In this document: positions 1 through 11,863 of the stretch, one piece after another
Layout: every line of letters begins with the position of its first letter
Numbering within the stretch: the first letter of the stretch is position 1
Assembly: GCA_014621425.1 (NCBI GenBank)
Contig: JAANBB010000216.1
Span: 1-64,000 of the forward strand
Source of the DNA: Cylindrodendrum hubeiense
Lineage: Eukaryota > Ascomycota > Sordariomycetes > Hypocreales > Nectriaceae
Direction of reading: 5' to 3'
DNA length: 64,000 nucleotides
Notes under the pieces: model-generated
Databases searched by the model: none
The model's input: only the letters and a program-made list of their open reading frames with translations
Told to the model about the DNA's origin: nothing
Translations under genes and position numbers: made by a program

Positions 1-1052
1 TGATGCGACCCGAGCCCCGGTGCACTACGCCGGTGGTGGGTCCCCCAATATCCCTGCCCTATGGCACTTCTTGACTTCCCCTCCTCCCCGCCGCTTTTGT
101 CGACGCTGCCGATGGGCGCCCTCTCGTCATCACCGGCCCCCCCCCCAATGACGAGACACAGCCCATCGGGCCATGGTGGCTCGCAGCGCCGGAGGCTCAG
201 TGCAGGCGTCGATTCGACCGCCCATACCGGCCCCATTGGTCCCTGCACAACCTTCCCTGGTCCCTGTGCCCATTGCCTTGGCCAACCTGCAATGGGTAAG
301 GCCGGTGGTCCACCGGCTCCAAGTGGATGGGAGAGAAAGCTGCAAGATGCAGAGAAACTCTCTTGTCCAGCATGACAGGGGTGCCGGGTGGAAGCCAGTA
401 GAGGGACCTTCGCCTCCGCCCTGGTCTTGAGCTTTGTCCTTTCGTGGTGGGAGTGGTGGTGGTGGTGGGTGCTGCTCTCACGGCCGCTGGCCCATCCGCA
501 TCTCCGTCCATCTATCCAGACTACTTTATATGGCCCGCGTGCCCTCCACCCACGCGCGCGGCCTCGTTCTGGGTGTCCGACTCTTGTTTGATCTCTATTC
601 TACCAACTTCGCTCTCAGCGTTGCCATCCTAATTCTGTCTTGACTTTGACTATCCCATCCACCAGCCCTGTGTAATATCCCACCTGCAACAACACGATTG
701 CCCTCTGCCTCGAGCTCGCTTCCTCGCTGTCCTACTTCTCGACGTCTTTTGTACACAACCTTGTTGTCGCCTTTGTCGAACCGTCTCGGTGTCTCCGTTC
801 GACCTAGCATAATCGAAGCTTACACGACAAACCTTCCTTCTGTATCCCGATACTAGGATACCAAGACCGACCACTGCCATTTTCTCTCTTGAATCGATCA
901 TCGACGAACACCGCCGCCTATTCCCTCCGCCTCTCGGCAGTACCGATATCTGCACCAACCGAACCGAGAGAGTTCCTAACTTAGACGGCGCCCATTGCGC
1001 CTTATCTCTCATCTTCCGCAAATTCACCTGTTCCTGCTTTTTATTATTCAAA
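1..1052. other. upstream region of the receptor gene, no gene seen
   Basis: I see no convincing coding exon here. A GGT-rich simple tract lies at about 443-470. From about 540 to the start codon at 1053 the plus strand is strongly pyrimidine-rich, as is usual for leaders and core promoters of filamentous fungi. This part is probably promoter and 5' UTR of the gene that follows. Confidence 0.5.
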
Positions 1053-2696
1053 ATGGCCAACGTTTCCGGAGTCAACTTGTGCCCTGCACCGTTTTTCGAC
1101 GCCAGCTTGTACCCCGATGTGGGCGGATGTAAGCACTCCAAGCCAAGCAGGCTAATTTCACACTGCTAACAACCACGGCCAGTTGTCGATGGACGGCTTT
1201 GCCAATCCGTGGGTGAGATGTCGTGTTGTTTGCCCTGCCCCATGACGGACTGGGTTTATCCCGATTACTTCGACACGTTGACGGCGGTTGCAAACTGGGT
1301 TGCGCTCGCTAGTGTGATATGCTGCGTCTTCCTTCTGCTCTCCTGGGCCTTCTTGCCGGTCGACAAAACCAACCGCCACTATCTCAGTATCTGTCTCACC
1401 ATTGCAGTCTTGCTGATGAATGTGAGTTCTTTCCCTTTTGCTGGTTGCACTCGTTTGAACTACGGACATGAGTGGCTGATGCGAGTTGTAGCTCGGATTC
1501 GTTATCCCTTTGGCCGCTCAACCGGATCAATGTTACAACAAAATCACGCCCCATAGCATGAAGACGAACAAAGTCTGTGGCGCATCTGGCTCCTTTATCC
1601 TCCTGGGTGGCTGGGCGGGTGTCATGTGGGCGTTTTTGCGAGCCGTCTCCCTCCACCTCCAGATCTGCTGGCAAGTCCTGGTCGGCCGCACCTTTATGAT
1701 TTTTGCGCAGGCGGCGGGATGGGGTGTGCCAATCCTGGGCATCATCCTGGCTCTCATCTTCAGTGGTCTCTCTTTCCGCTTCGGCGCAACGTGCCATATT
1801 AACCACGAGAACAGCTTGGCTGACTTCTGGATCCCGCTTCTGCTGTTCGCGGGTCTGACCGTCATCATCACATTTGCTACCTTCGGCTACTGCATCAAGG
1901 TCTACCTGGCTTCCCTGTCTGACGGCGCTGCTTCCTCTGAGGGATCTAGCCTGCCTACATACACCCAGAGCGTCAAGACATTGAGTCCCCGCCAGGCCTA
2001 CCGCCGCGTTCGCCGCGTCATCTCTCTCCAATGGCGAGGAATTGCTATTGTACTAATCATCATTGCCGATGTCATATTCTTTTCCGTCATCTTTGTATTC
2101 CAGGACAACGTCATCCAGTCCGTCACTCACGACCCGAAGGTGGGCGAGGACTGGGTTCTCTGCCTCATTGGTGCTTCAGGCGACAAGGATAAGTGCCTCG
2201 ATGAGGCAAACTCTCTGGTTGTCAACTTGGCAACCGTCACTGCAGTTTTGCTTCTTCTTGCTGTAGGTGTTTAGGTTCTAGGGTGATGTTGACTTTCGCT
2301 AACCAGTCATAGCTGAACGGAATTTGGCTCCTCTTCCTGCTTGGACGATGGTCCATGGCAACAGGATGGGCTGAGCTGATTATGTCGCCCTTTACGCGGA
2401 ACAAGAAGGAATTTGTGTCCGTCGATGCCAGAATCGAGGTTAATAAAGATACACGTTCGTACGAGATGCTGTCGCGGGATTCGAGCGCTGTGGTAACACC
2501 TCTTTCTGCAGTGAGATCAGCCAATGATGGACGAAGAACGCCCGACTATTTCGGTCGAACCGAGCGTTACCATGCACCAGTCCGATCGTTTTCGAGCCCA
2601 AGACCACCGCCATCGTCTTCCTGGGACGCCGAGGATACCTACGCCCTCTCGGAACCATACAAAGAGGTAAACCCGTTGGGTATGAACCGGACATGA
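1053..2696 (+). CDS. Frizzled/Smoothened-like seven-transmembrane receptor
   Basis: Four exons are read: 1053-1128, 1183-1421, 1492-2262 and 2313-2696, giving 489 residues. The joins keep frame and the first intron has a CTAAC branch site. A short cysteine-rich N-terminus (residues 1-55, with the motif CCLPCP) precedes seven hydrophobic segments at roughly 56-80, 88-110, 130-155, 170-190, 205-230, 275-298 and 335-362. A hydrophilic Ser/Pro-rich cytoplasmic tail follows. The layout and the CCLPCP-type motif resemble the Frizzled/Smoothened-like receptors described from Dictyostelium and fungi, which lack the full extracellular cysteine-rich domain. It would act at the plasma membrane; ligand and coupling are unknown. 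That it is a seven-helix receptor is fairly secure; the Frizzled-like assignment is from memory. ATG 1053 is chosen because it opens the exon that carries the first cysteine. Confidence 0.75.
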
Positions 2697-4064
2697 ACGG
2701 CTGCCACATTGTCAACGAGACCAATGAAAAAAGACGAGACCAAATCCTTGCAGGGCAATACCCAAGGAATAATCGCATAACGAAACGACGATCTTCGGTG
2801 CGCAGACGTGCCCCGCTGCGCGGTGGAGTGCTGCTCGAAACAGCACGGACGCCAGACGCAAGACGCAAGACGCACGACACACGTAACGCGACACACGGCG
2901 GCTTACGCAAGACCGCCGACACAGGCCATGTCCCCACGAGAGGACAAACCGAACCACTTGATTTACTATGTATACTGAAGAATTATGGAAGCGAAAGCGT
3001 GGCGTTGATTTGGGGCAATTGCCATTCGAATAAGAAGGAGACCATGGGCACACACTGACCCTGCTGGCGAGCGACGGGAATAGGCTCCAAGATAGAGCCA
3101 AACCTAAATGCAGTGTCATGTATGTCAGATCTGGGATCCGATACAAAGGCAGCCATAAGCCATGCTATTGGATAGGTACTTCGACAGAGATCGAAGACAA
3201 TCTGAAGGTTGGCACCGAGTCGGAGGGACAGGATTGGAACGTGGTCCCTGCTGGCGCCGGATGCTGCGGATACGGGAGCGGTGCGAGGTGCGAGGTGCGA
3301 CACGCGATGACGGGGTTTGCAAAAAGTGCGAAACGCCGAAAAGAAGCGCAGGTCGCAAATGCCTTGAGCTCTCCAACCCAGAGAAGCATACGAGCCCCTT
3401 GGAAAGACTTGTCGTGAGCATCCCGAGGGGAAAAGATAGTCTAATCATAATGACGATTATTTCCACAGAGAACCCGCTGCATTGAGTGACATTGAAAAAG
3501 CTGTGAAGGATTCCTACCCAGTCGCGTGCGCCCCCGAGCTGTGCCAGTGAGATGGATTGAGGCGGGCCAAGGTGTCGCGTGCTTCCTGGAGGATCATGGC
3601 CAGTCCCTGACAGCCACGCCTCGCTCGGTCAGCCCTCTCCCGGTGGTTCCGGGGTGCCCCATCTAGGTATGGATCTGACCGCAGATGGACGAGACATAAC
3701 AGCATTAAGTATCCTGCCGCGCACCCTCGTAGATGGATACTCGTTTTCTGCAGTTCTGTCTCCCCAGGTGACGCTTCTGTCTGCTCAATTGAGCTGTCTC
3801 TGCGGCTTTATACGCTCCTCGACAGCTACGCCCGGATTCAACGCTGCCTGGATTGGTGCCATCGACCAATTCAACAAGAGGGTGCAACCAAACTCCCATT
3901 TCGAACAATACGCACCGGCAGAACGACTGGCTCCAGCTCAATCGCCCACCCCTCTTGCCCGTCTGAGGCTGATTGAGATCAGAACTCATCGCTCCGACCT
4001 GGCCGAATGACACTTTGTGGGTGTCAGACTCAACCCACGTGATTTGTGACCTCATCCATCTGCG
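2697..4064. other. intergenic region, no gene seen
   Basis: This holds the 3' flank of the receptor gene and the upstream region of the GH5 gene. Open frames here are short, overlap on both strands and show no family motif. A CACGTG hexamer sits at 4036-4041, only 24 bases before the GH5 start codon. Confidence 0.5.
4036..4041. promoter_or_regulatory. CACGTG E-box just upstream of the GH5 gene
   Basis: A palindromic CACGTG lies 24 bases upstream of the ATG at 4065. CACGTG is the core recognised by Pho4/NUC-1 and Cbf1-type bHLH proteins. It may fall inside the 5' UTR, and one hexamer can occur by chance, so function is only a possibility. Confidence 0.25.
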
Positions 4065-5588
4065 ATGGCTGGCGGGGCTCTCCAACTACCGGGCTTTCGC
4101 AGTGCCCACCGGCCCCGCAAAGGGTCGACCACCATCACGACTAACACCAACACGGCACAGCGGGTCCGCCTTTTGAACGACTGGAGTGACACCGAGGATA
4201 ACGACAATAGAAATGATAGCGAAGTCGAGAGCCCCGAAGACCGCGACTATATCGATTACGTCCATGGGCTCGATGTGGAGGCCGTCTCGCACCCGAAGCG
4301 GTCCTGTTCGTGGAGCTGCAGTCCGAAGCGGAGAAGGTTCCGTTTCTCCCGGTGCACTACATTCTTTCTGGTGACGTTGCTCTCCATTGGCAGCGTCTGG
4401 GTCTACTTTTGGCGCACTGAGGCCGCCTTGAGCGAGCGCTGGGTTCCCGACGCGGCTACGAAATCTTTCAGCCAACAGCCCTTGATTCCCCCATCTCAGC
4501 GCACTCGGATCTCGGATTACACTCTGCCTCTCCGCACCCAAGGCCGTCATGTGGTCGATGCCGACGGGCGTCGTTTTAAGCTTTCTTCTATTAACTGGTA
4601 TGGAGCCAGCGATGAGCTCTTTGTCCCCGGAGGACTCGATATCCAGCACCGCAACACCATTGCGGAGTCGATCAAGCGTCTGGGCTTTAACAGTGTCCGG
4701 CTACCTTATGCGGACGAGGTGGTCATGAAAAACCCCATCATTGACGCCTCGCTCGTGCGTGCGAACCCGGACCTGGTTGGGAAGCGCGCGCTGGATATCT
4801 TTGATGCCGTCGTGACGGCGCTGACGGATGCGGGCATCGCTGTCATTGTAAACAACCACATTACTAGCGCCACTTGGTGCTGTGGTGCGGACCCTTGTGA
4901 TGCGGCCTGGGCGAACGACTACCTGGGTTCCATCTGCCGTGTGAAACAGACCGAGGAAGGGTGGATTCAGCACTGGGAGACTATCATGCAGCCGCTGATT
5001 GACAACCCACTCGTGATCGGTGTCGATCTCCGCAACGAGATCCGTGGTCTCTGGGGTACAATGCCGTGGTCTAAGTGGGCGCCGGCAGCCGAGAAGTGTG
5101 GAAACCGCCTCCTGGACATGAACCCGAGCTGGCTTGTCATTGTCGAAGGCACAGAGTCTTCCAACGACCTCTCCCAAGTCGGTGAGCGGCCCGTCATTCT
5201 TGACGTCGAAAACCGGGTGGTGTACTCAGCGCACGTATATGCGTGGTCTGGCTGGGGCAGCACCGAGGGCCGATTCCTTCAGCGCACATACGAGTCATTC
5301 GCGGAGACGATGCGGTACAACTGGGGATACTTGCTTGAGGGCGACGTGGCACCGGTGTGGGTAGGCGAGATTGGTTCCGGGCAAATCCCTTCAATGGGCT
5401 CGGCCAACTACTGGCAGAACCTGATGCGGTTCCTCAAGGGTATGGACGCTGACTTTGGATACTGGGCAATCAACCCGCGCAAACCAGCCGGGAACTTGTC
5501 GGAGACATACTCATTGGTCGAGGACGACTGGGTGACGCCGATACTGGACTATCGGATGAAGGACATGGTGGAGCTCATGCGAGTATAA
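4065..5588 (+). CDS. membrane-anchored GH5-family glycoside hydrolase (endoglucanase-like)
   Basis: A single exon of 507 residues. Residues 1-97 are hydrophilic and acidic, then basic (KRRRFRFSR), followed by one hydrophobic segment at about 98-116. This indicates a type II membrane protein with the catalytic domain outside the cell or in the Golgi lumen. The hydrolase domain covers about 160-505. The expected GH5 acid/base Glu is E325 in DLRNEIRG and the nucleophile is E435 in VWVGEIGSG. Other conserved positions are the NNH at 263-265, the WCC at 271-273 and H390 in SAHVY. The NHxxxxxWCC pattern reminds me of plant-type GH5 enzymes, but I cannot fix a subfamily or substrate; a beta-glucan is likely. 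The first in-frame ATG gives the cytoplasmic tail and fits a typical ascomycete start. Confidence 0.85.
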   Translation: MAGGALQLPGFRSAHRPRKGSTTITTNTNTAQRVRLLNDWSDTEDNDNRNDSEVESPEDRDYIDYVHGLDVEAVSHPKRSCSWSCSPKRRRFRFSRCTTFFLVTLLSIGSVWVYFWRTEAALSERWVPDAATKSFSQQPLIPPSQRTRISDYTLPLRTQGRHVVDADGRRFKLSSINWYGASDELFVPGGLDIQHRNTIAESIKRLGFNSVRLPYADEVVMKNPIIDASLVRANPDLVGKRALDIFDAVVTALTDAGIAVIVNNHITSATWCCGADPCDAAWANDYLGSICRVKQTEEGWIQHWETIMQPLIDNPLVIGVDLRNEIRGLWGTMPWSKWAPAAEKCGNRLLDMNPSWLVIVEGTESSNDLSQVGERPVILDVENRVVYSAHVYAWSGWGSTEGRFLQRTYESFAETMRYNWGYLLEGDVAPVWVGEIGSGQIPSMGSANYWQNLMRFLKGMDADFGYWAINPRKPAGNLSETYSLVEDDWVTPILDYRMKDMVELMRV

Positions 5589-6972
5589 GGGCGGCAAGAG
5601 AAGGAAAATTTATAAGATTCGGCGTTGAAGAGTGGAATTTGCTTTCGAGGAGAAAGGACACGGACATGGATTTTGGTTGAATCCTTTTTGATGGCTTATA
5701 TATGTTGGATATACCTTGTTACGATAGGGATGTGTACGTGAGACCGGGTTCCTGGGACTGGGAGAGAAACGAGAATACAAGTACGAGTTATGATGTTCAC
5801 GGTGCGGAATCGAAAAGCAAATGGTGGCGGTGGCGGCATGAAGACATCGCAACGTGGACGTGGAGCCGTTGGTGCTGTGTTTCACAGGAATATGAGACCT
5901 TTCCACCAGATTGGGAAATGCTCCGCACACCCGGCGGATAAAAAGCGTTGATGCTGCCGGTACTTAGGGCAAATAGCGTATCGCCGGGGTCTCCTGGCAC
6001 TACTCACTAACACCGGCTCGAGTATGTCATGTTTATCAGATCAACCCACTTAAAGAACAAGTTCATGGGTACTGTGCATGCATACCTTAGTATGTTTAGG
6101 TATCTCTCTATCGTCCCGTCCACCCTGGCCGGTGCAAACGTGGGCGAACTACCTGAGTCGCGGAGTGGGGGTGAAGGGAATGGCCGCTGACAGTGTGCTC
6201 CAGCGTGCCGCAGTGTGCTCCAGCGTGCCGCAGTGTGCTTCAGTGTGCCGTAGTGTGCTCCAGTGTGCTCCAGTGTGCTCCAGTGTGCCGCAGTGTGCCG
6301 CAGCGTGGTCCCCTCCTTTCGTATCAATGCATTCAATCACCCACTTGCCGTTGCCAATTCTGCCGGCGGCCGCTACAAATTCTTATCGATAAGAACCCCC
6401 AACCAGTGGGCTCCTGCCTGTGCAACCGCGGCCCCGCCACGCTCCCACCCACTTGTCACCTCTCACCTCGTTTGTCTCTCGCCTGCCCACTGTCCACTGT
6501 CCGCTGTCCGTCCTTCGCCAGTCGCCAGTCACCAGTCGCCTGTTGCCTGTCGCCTTTCGCCTTTCGCCTCCCACCTCTCACCACGCCCCCGTGAACCCCG
6601 TGGACTAGCAGGAAGGAGCAGCGGAGCATCGGAGCAGCAGCGGCAGTAGCAACACCAGCAAGTGGGCAGGCGGCTAACGCAACATTACGCAACGTAACGC
6701 AAACGCAGACGCATTCGCAACGTCAACCTTCCATCCCTCCTCTTGCCCACCGTCTCCCATCCCCTCTTCCTCTGCTGCCTATCCCGCGAATCTATCCCGC
6801 GAAGCTATCCTCGACTCGACCCGACCCGACTCGACTCGACCACCGTATCAACCCCTCCGCTCGCCTGCAACCATCTCACTTTCCCTGTGGATGGTCGACA
6901 CGTCCACCCGTCTCCCCGAATGCGCATGTGCAACTCCACGGCGAGGCTCCCCTCCGCCCCTCCCCATTGCTG
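5589..6972. other. intergenic region with a 10-bp minisatellite
   Basis: This lies between the GH5 and CRT10-like genes. It holds a 120-bp array of 10-bp units (listed separately) and, at about 6480-6590, degenerate CTGTC/GCCTTTCGCC-type pyrimidine repeats. From about 6720 on the plus strand is C/T-rich and is probably the leader of the next gene. No coding exon is seen. Confidence 0.5.
6191..6310. repeat. minisatellite, 12 units of 10 bp
   Basis: Twelve consecutive 10-base units start with CAG (one with TAG) and follow CAGTGTGCTC or CAGCGTGCCG. The first four units alternate between these two forms, a 20-bp higher-order period, and later units are mosaics. Because ten is not a multiple of three, the array reads open in several frames on both strands with a 10-residue cycle; I treat these frames as artefacts. 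Confidence 0.95.
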
Positions 6973-9546
6973 ATGGAAAGCCAACCGCCCGCCTGCATGC
7001 CGTCCCGGAAATTTCAACAAATCTCCGTTGGGAAATGCCATGCGCAAACCGCCACGGACCGGGTGAGTGGGCTTTGCTGTCCAGAGGCTTCCTGTGCTCT
7101 GCTGACCAGGCGGTTCTTGCGAATCAATAGTTTGGCGATGGCGCAAAGATCGCCATTCGTGACCGCGAACGGGCATCGCTCGGCATGCATCCGCATAGCG
7201 CCGAGATGCCCTTCACCTGGCCTGGCCTGGACTCGGACGACGAACAGGAGTCCGTATCATCCATCTATAGGCTTATTCCTAGTATGCAAAAGTTCCGCAA
7301 CAACTTGACGGCCCTCTCCCAGGTGTACAATGTGCGACTCTCCCACACCCCAGCCGACCAAATTTTGTCCCCCTTGCTCCAGTACTGACATTTCTCTTAG
7401 CTTTACTTTGTCGCGTACCAAGGCCGAATCTTTGTCTACCGACCCCGTACAGTCCCGACGCAGACCATCCCTCGCCGACCTGACCTGCAACTTGCCCCTA
7501 AACCCAGTATCGCTGCCCGTTCGATCGGCGGATACCTTGATATTCGGCGACCGCACTTGGTGAACAACATCGTTACCGGATATCTAGGGACGGAGGAGGT
7601 TGTCGTTGCATGCTACGACGATGGCGATGTTGTGGCTTATTATGTTAGGGAAATAGCTGAGCGAGTGTTCAACCGCCGTAGCGCAACGACTCGCGCATCA
7701 CCCAGAGGACCAGCGAGACGATTTTTCCATGAAAATGTTGGCATTTCTGCATGGGGGTTAGCAGTACATCAGAAATCGCGCCTCATCGCCGTCAGCTCGA
7801 ACCGGCATGAGGTGACTGTCTTTGCCTTTGGCCTTGCTTCGGAGTGCTCTACGTCAAAAGAGTCATTTGCTCAGACCCCCCGCGACCAACCAGACGCCAA
7901 TGTCCGTCGACGAGCCCGGAACTGGAGGATTGTCGTCCTGCTGGGCACTCACGCCGATAATGTTCCTAATGTTTGCTTCATAGATGACGACGATGGCTAC
8001 GCGGAAAGGGTCTGTGCCATTGACATCAAAGGGGCTATGTGGCTGGCCTCCATCTGGAAGGCCCACCAGCCGCCAATATACATATCTCCCCTCTGCCATC
8101 CCCAGCTCAAGAGCGAGGAATTCTACCCGGCCCCTTCTAGGTGAGCATAACAATCGCAGACAACGTATGGCCTGTAACCCAGCTGACCAAGTCTTCGCTT
8201 CTAGAGGTTGGGGCGTTCTTGCCCTCCCGGAGAGCAGTTTCATCCAGGTTAAGACCATGGAGGAGCTGTTTGGGCTACCCGCGAGCCGAGTAGATCTTGT
8301 ATACGAACCACCCGGTCGCGGTGGCCAGCCCCTGGTAAACGTCAGGAAAATCCTCAACGACATCCCTGGAAACCCTTGTCGATTGCCTTCGGCGGCATTC
8401 GCAACCATTGTTTTGAACCAACTTCCACCCATGGTCTTCCCAGGTCAAACCATGGAAGTGCAGGAAGCTGGCGCCCTGCTGGAAGATTTTAGCGACGCAA
8501 GCGACGGGGAGTTTGGGGAATCAGAAGCTGATAGTGATGGGGGAGAGGAGGATATGGAAGAAGGTCAGGATGGAGACGTTTTAGACGGAGCCCAGGTTGT
8601 GGTTGACGCCAATGATAACGACATGAATCCACCCCATGATGGACTGGCGCATGTTGACCCTCCGGACCCTTGGGTTTTCCAAGCTGCGTTTGGAGAGCTT
8701 AACGAAGCTCTGGGGGCGCTAGAGGAGGTATACGGCCAGTTCCAGCAAGGACTTACAGTCATGGACGCGGCAGAACCCCCGCTGGATACGCTCAATAAGA
8801 CAGGTAGCGTCTCGTCGGATGGAAAGGCCCAAATGCTCGACGACGGGCCGCTCGACTCATTCCCGACGCGGCTTGACATGACCTTCTTCCCACACAATGG
8901 ACTTGTCCATTCGACACCACGGGACAAGGCCCGACTTCTGGCATTCCTAGAGCGCCCCTATGAATACAATGCTCGCCCGAGACAGGATGAACAGGCCATG
9001 GCAAAGTACGCAAACAAGCTCCACCTGCTGCGGACATACGAAAAGGATATCGAGATGAGAGGGTTTTGCCATTCTAAGGAAACGGGCCGCAAAGAGTTTG
9101 GCGTTCTATGCCCTGATGCGCTCAACTTTGGGCACTTTCGCGACCAAGGTCTCAGGCATCACTTCCATGCGACCAGCCGACTCAACATGTTTGCTCATGC
9201 GCCGGAATTGGGACTTGTGGTAATTGGTTCGCCGACGGGACGCGTTGTGTTGTTGACATTGACTCGAATGGCGGTACCGGCGGACCGGCCGGAGGGAGTA
9301 TGGGAACACGGATTCCGAGTGGAATGGGTTCTGCCGACTCGGGCGGACGAGGAGGCACACCGAAAGATCATCCGGCCATTACATGGCATGGCCTTGGGCC
9401 CGGTTCAGCTGGGTGACGGCGACGGGGTAGGAAGAAGTGCGGGGATGCCTCGGAGGTATCGGCTGATGTTGCACTATCGCAACCACGACATTCTTTCGTA
9501 CGAGATTACGCGCGAGGATCATACGGGCAAACTGTGCATATTCTAA
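6973..9546 (+). CDS. CRT10-family protein (predicted regulator of ribonucleotide reductase genes)
   Basis: Four exons are read: 6973-7062, 7131-7331, 7401-8140 and 8205-9546, giving 790 residues. The second donor is the weak GTGCGA after AAT; a GTGTAC donor nine bases earlier also keeps frame. The protein looks like a beta-propeller: short beta-rich stretches such as LYFVAYQGRIFVYRP and GLVVIGSPTGRVVLL. A long acidic, low-complexity insert lies in the middle (near FSDASDGEFGESEADSDGG). The C-terminus, with LHYRNHDILSYEI, fits the CRT10 family of yeast, whose founding member affects transcription of ribonucleotide reductase genes. Molecular function is poorly known in any species. ATG 6973 is chosen because only this frame joins exon 2 in phase; three out-of-frame ATGs (6891, 6920, 6926) precede it and would matter if transcription starts upstream of them. 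Confidence 0.75.
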
Positions 9547-11839
9547 GGGTTGGATGGACGAGGCGTTTGGGGTGATGTGGCTATTGATTTCGTTGAGGCT
9601 GTTTGGTTCTGTGTCGAGAGCGTGTCCATGTTTGGCAGATGGTTGGCAGATGTTTGGCGGATGTTTGGCGGATGAATTGGTTTTGGTTCATCGATACCCG
9701 CTGTCCTTGACAATGTACGACGCAGCGGCTGCACTGGCGGAGTTTAGGATCGCATGGTTGATTTCCCTGGCAGGAGTGGTGCGGTTTCGCATTCGCATGC
9801 TTTTAGTTTGGACGTCAGGCATTATACACATACATATTGGCATTGATCAACAGTCGAGCTTGATAAGAGAGTTGATCTATGACTGTTACTGTTTCGAGAT
9901 GTCACGGGAACGTGGCTATTTGTAGGGCACGGTGATGTAGACGGCCGGTACCGGATGGTATCCAAGGCGGCAGTGGATCCTTGGCAGTTCCTTAGTCGCG
10001 GATGTTGCTGCAGGATGGAGATGGTGGACGGACACGATGCATTGTCATGTGGTACCCCACGAACAGATGGGCGGGGTAAGAATAGGTAATATATATCGGG
10101 GATGCTGTAAAGGGACAGTGGATAGTGAATCATGGGTGATGCTGAAGGCGAGATTTCTGTTTCCGATTCGAAGTTCTGCAAGGAGACGCAGCGGAGCCGA
10201 TGGAGGATGGAAACGGTGTCAACGGGGGCCGGAGATCGGGGGCACGGGGCAGATCGGGGCACTCGGGAGTGGTGACAAGTATGAATTAGGTATTCGAGTG
10301 TGGATCCGTATCTCGGGGTGCCGGGTCGGCGGGACCCAGCAAAGGCCCACCGAATCCGGGGAGGGAAGGGGGAGGGGAAGGGGATTGCCTGGTTGGGCGG
10401 CGTTGGGGGGAACGAGAGGTCTTCTAGAACGGTGACTGGGGGGAGGAGTGGGATGAGTAATAGGCATTACGGGGGACGACCCAGCATGACGAGTTGGAAT
10501 TTGTGTTGGCCATGGTGGGACGGCGTGTGATTGGCTGCAAGGGCGCGCAGATAAGGTGGAAAACCTTGACGTTTTGACTTGGCATCAACCGGCGCCACGG
10601 GAGGGAGGCTCAAGTGGCTTCAATGCTTGGCTCGGACTACGGAGTACGGAGGACGGTCGGAGGGGGAAGATTTTCGGATGTAGGAAGGGAAACTTGGGGG
10701 GGTCGGATGGGCATCGGTTGGCTGGGTAAGGTCTTAACCTCGGAGAGCCAGTGTGTGCTTCGGTGTGGACGAGCTGGACGAGCCGGAAGAGCTGGACGAG
10801 CTGGAGCCAGGCATGGTGGCGGATGGCGAATGGCGTTTGGCGCTGATAAGAAAAGTAGCCCGGTTGGGGGTTCACCTCGGTCAGCAGAGACAGAGTCCCG
10901 AGACAGCGGACAGGGCATCATTGTCTGATTCTTCCCTGATCTCGAGGAAAGCGAGATGATGGTCGGGCTCCTTGGTATTGTCCAAGGATGACCATGATCA
11001 AGACCTTGCTAGGCGAAGGCAATCCGGGGGCTGTGGGACGTGGTGCGGGTAAGCGGGTTGTGCTTGGTAGTTTGCGCGCCGCCGATGATGCGACCGGTGC
11101 CGTCGGCTGCGAAACATGGCATGCGATAGGCCATGCCACGAGACGGGATAGAGACATTCGTGCATAACCACCAACTGGAGCCACCACCTGGAGCCACCAA
11201 CTGGAACCAAACGAGCCGCTCCTGGAATCAACGGGTAGAGTGAGTGGTGAGAGGCACGCCATGAGGCGTGAGGCGCGAGGCGCGAGGCGTGGTGCATGCA
11301 ATGTGTGCAGGGCCGGCGCAAGGGCCCGCCAAGCCCACGCATACGTAGTACGTCGTCGCAGAGCCAAGAGATGGGCCGCGATGGGTCGCGATGGGTGGAC
11401 GGGGCGCTGACTACAAGGTATAACCAAAAAAGATGTGTAGGGAGTATTGGCAAAGATATTCAAGTCCAGAAGGCGGGCCGCGATTGGCCACCTCCGGGGG
11501 GACGAAGTCGGAATCCAGGTTTATCTACTGGGCAGCGGTGGATGGTCAGACAGCCGGCGGGTGTTAGCAATTGGCAAAAATAATGATTTAATCACCCTTT
11601 GTGTCACCGAATGGACCCAGCTCCGCCTCGCTCCCCCACAAGGCCAAGGGACAAGTGCGCTGGGGGTGGGAAGAGATGGAGGGGGGAGCGGAACGGGGAG
11701 AAGGCCCGGGGGGGCACAAGCAGGGGCTCTATTTTAGAAGTCGGGTCCGTCTCGAGTCTCGACGAAGCCTCTTTTGGGCTCCTTATCAAGAGTTGAGTCG
11801 CGTGAGGGTGACGCATGTCGCCGTGGTGGTTGCGAGTGT

Positions 11840-11863
11840 AAGTGCAAGTGCAAGTGCAAGTGC
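11840..11863. repeat. AAGTGC hexanucleotide array
   Basis: Four perfect AAGTGC units, flanked by imperfect copies. A near-identical short array of the same hexamer (GTGCAA phase) is found at 31561-31582. Confidence 0.9.

Noticed and set aside
4086..4649. 187-codon frame on the minus strand
   Set aside because: Antisense to the GH5 gene, which has catalytic residues and correct length.
6078..6392. Cys-Ser-Val-rich repeat protein across the 10-bp array
   Set aside because: A 10-bp unit gives the same repeating peptide in several frames on both strands, so no frame is favoured.
10918..11463. 181-codon frame on the minus strand upstream of the permease
   Set aside because: Product is Ser/Pro/Arg/Ala-rich, passes through GAGGCG and CTGGAGCCAC repeats, and competing frames overlap it on both strands.
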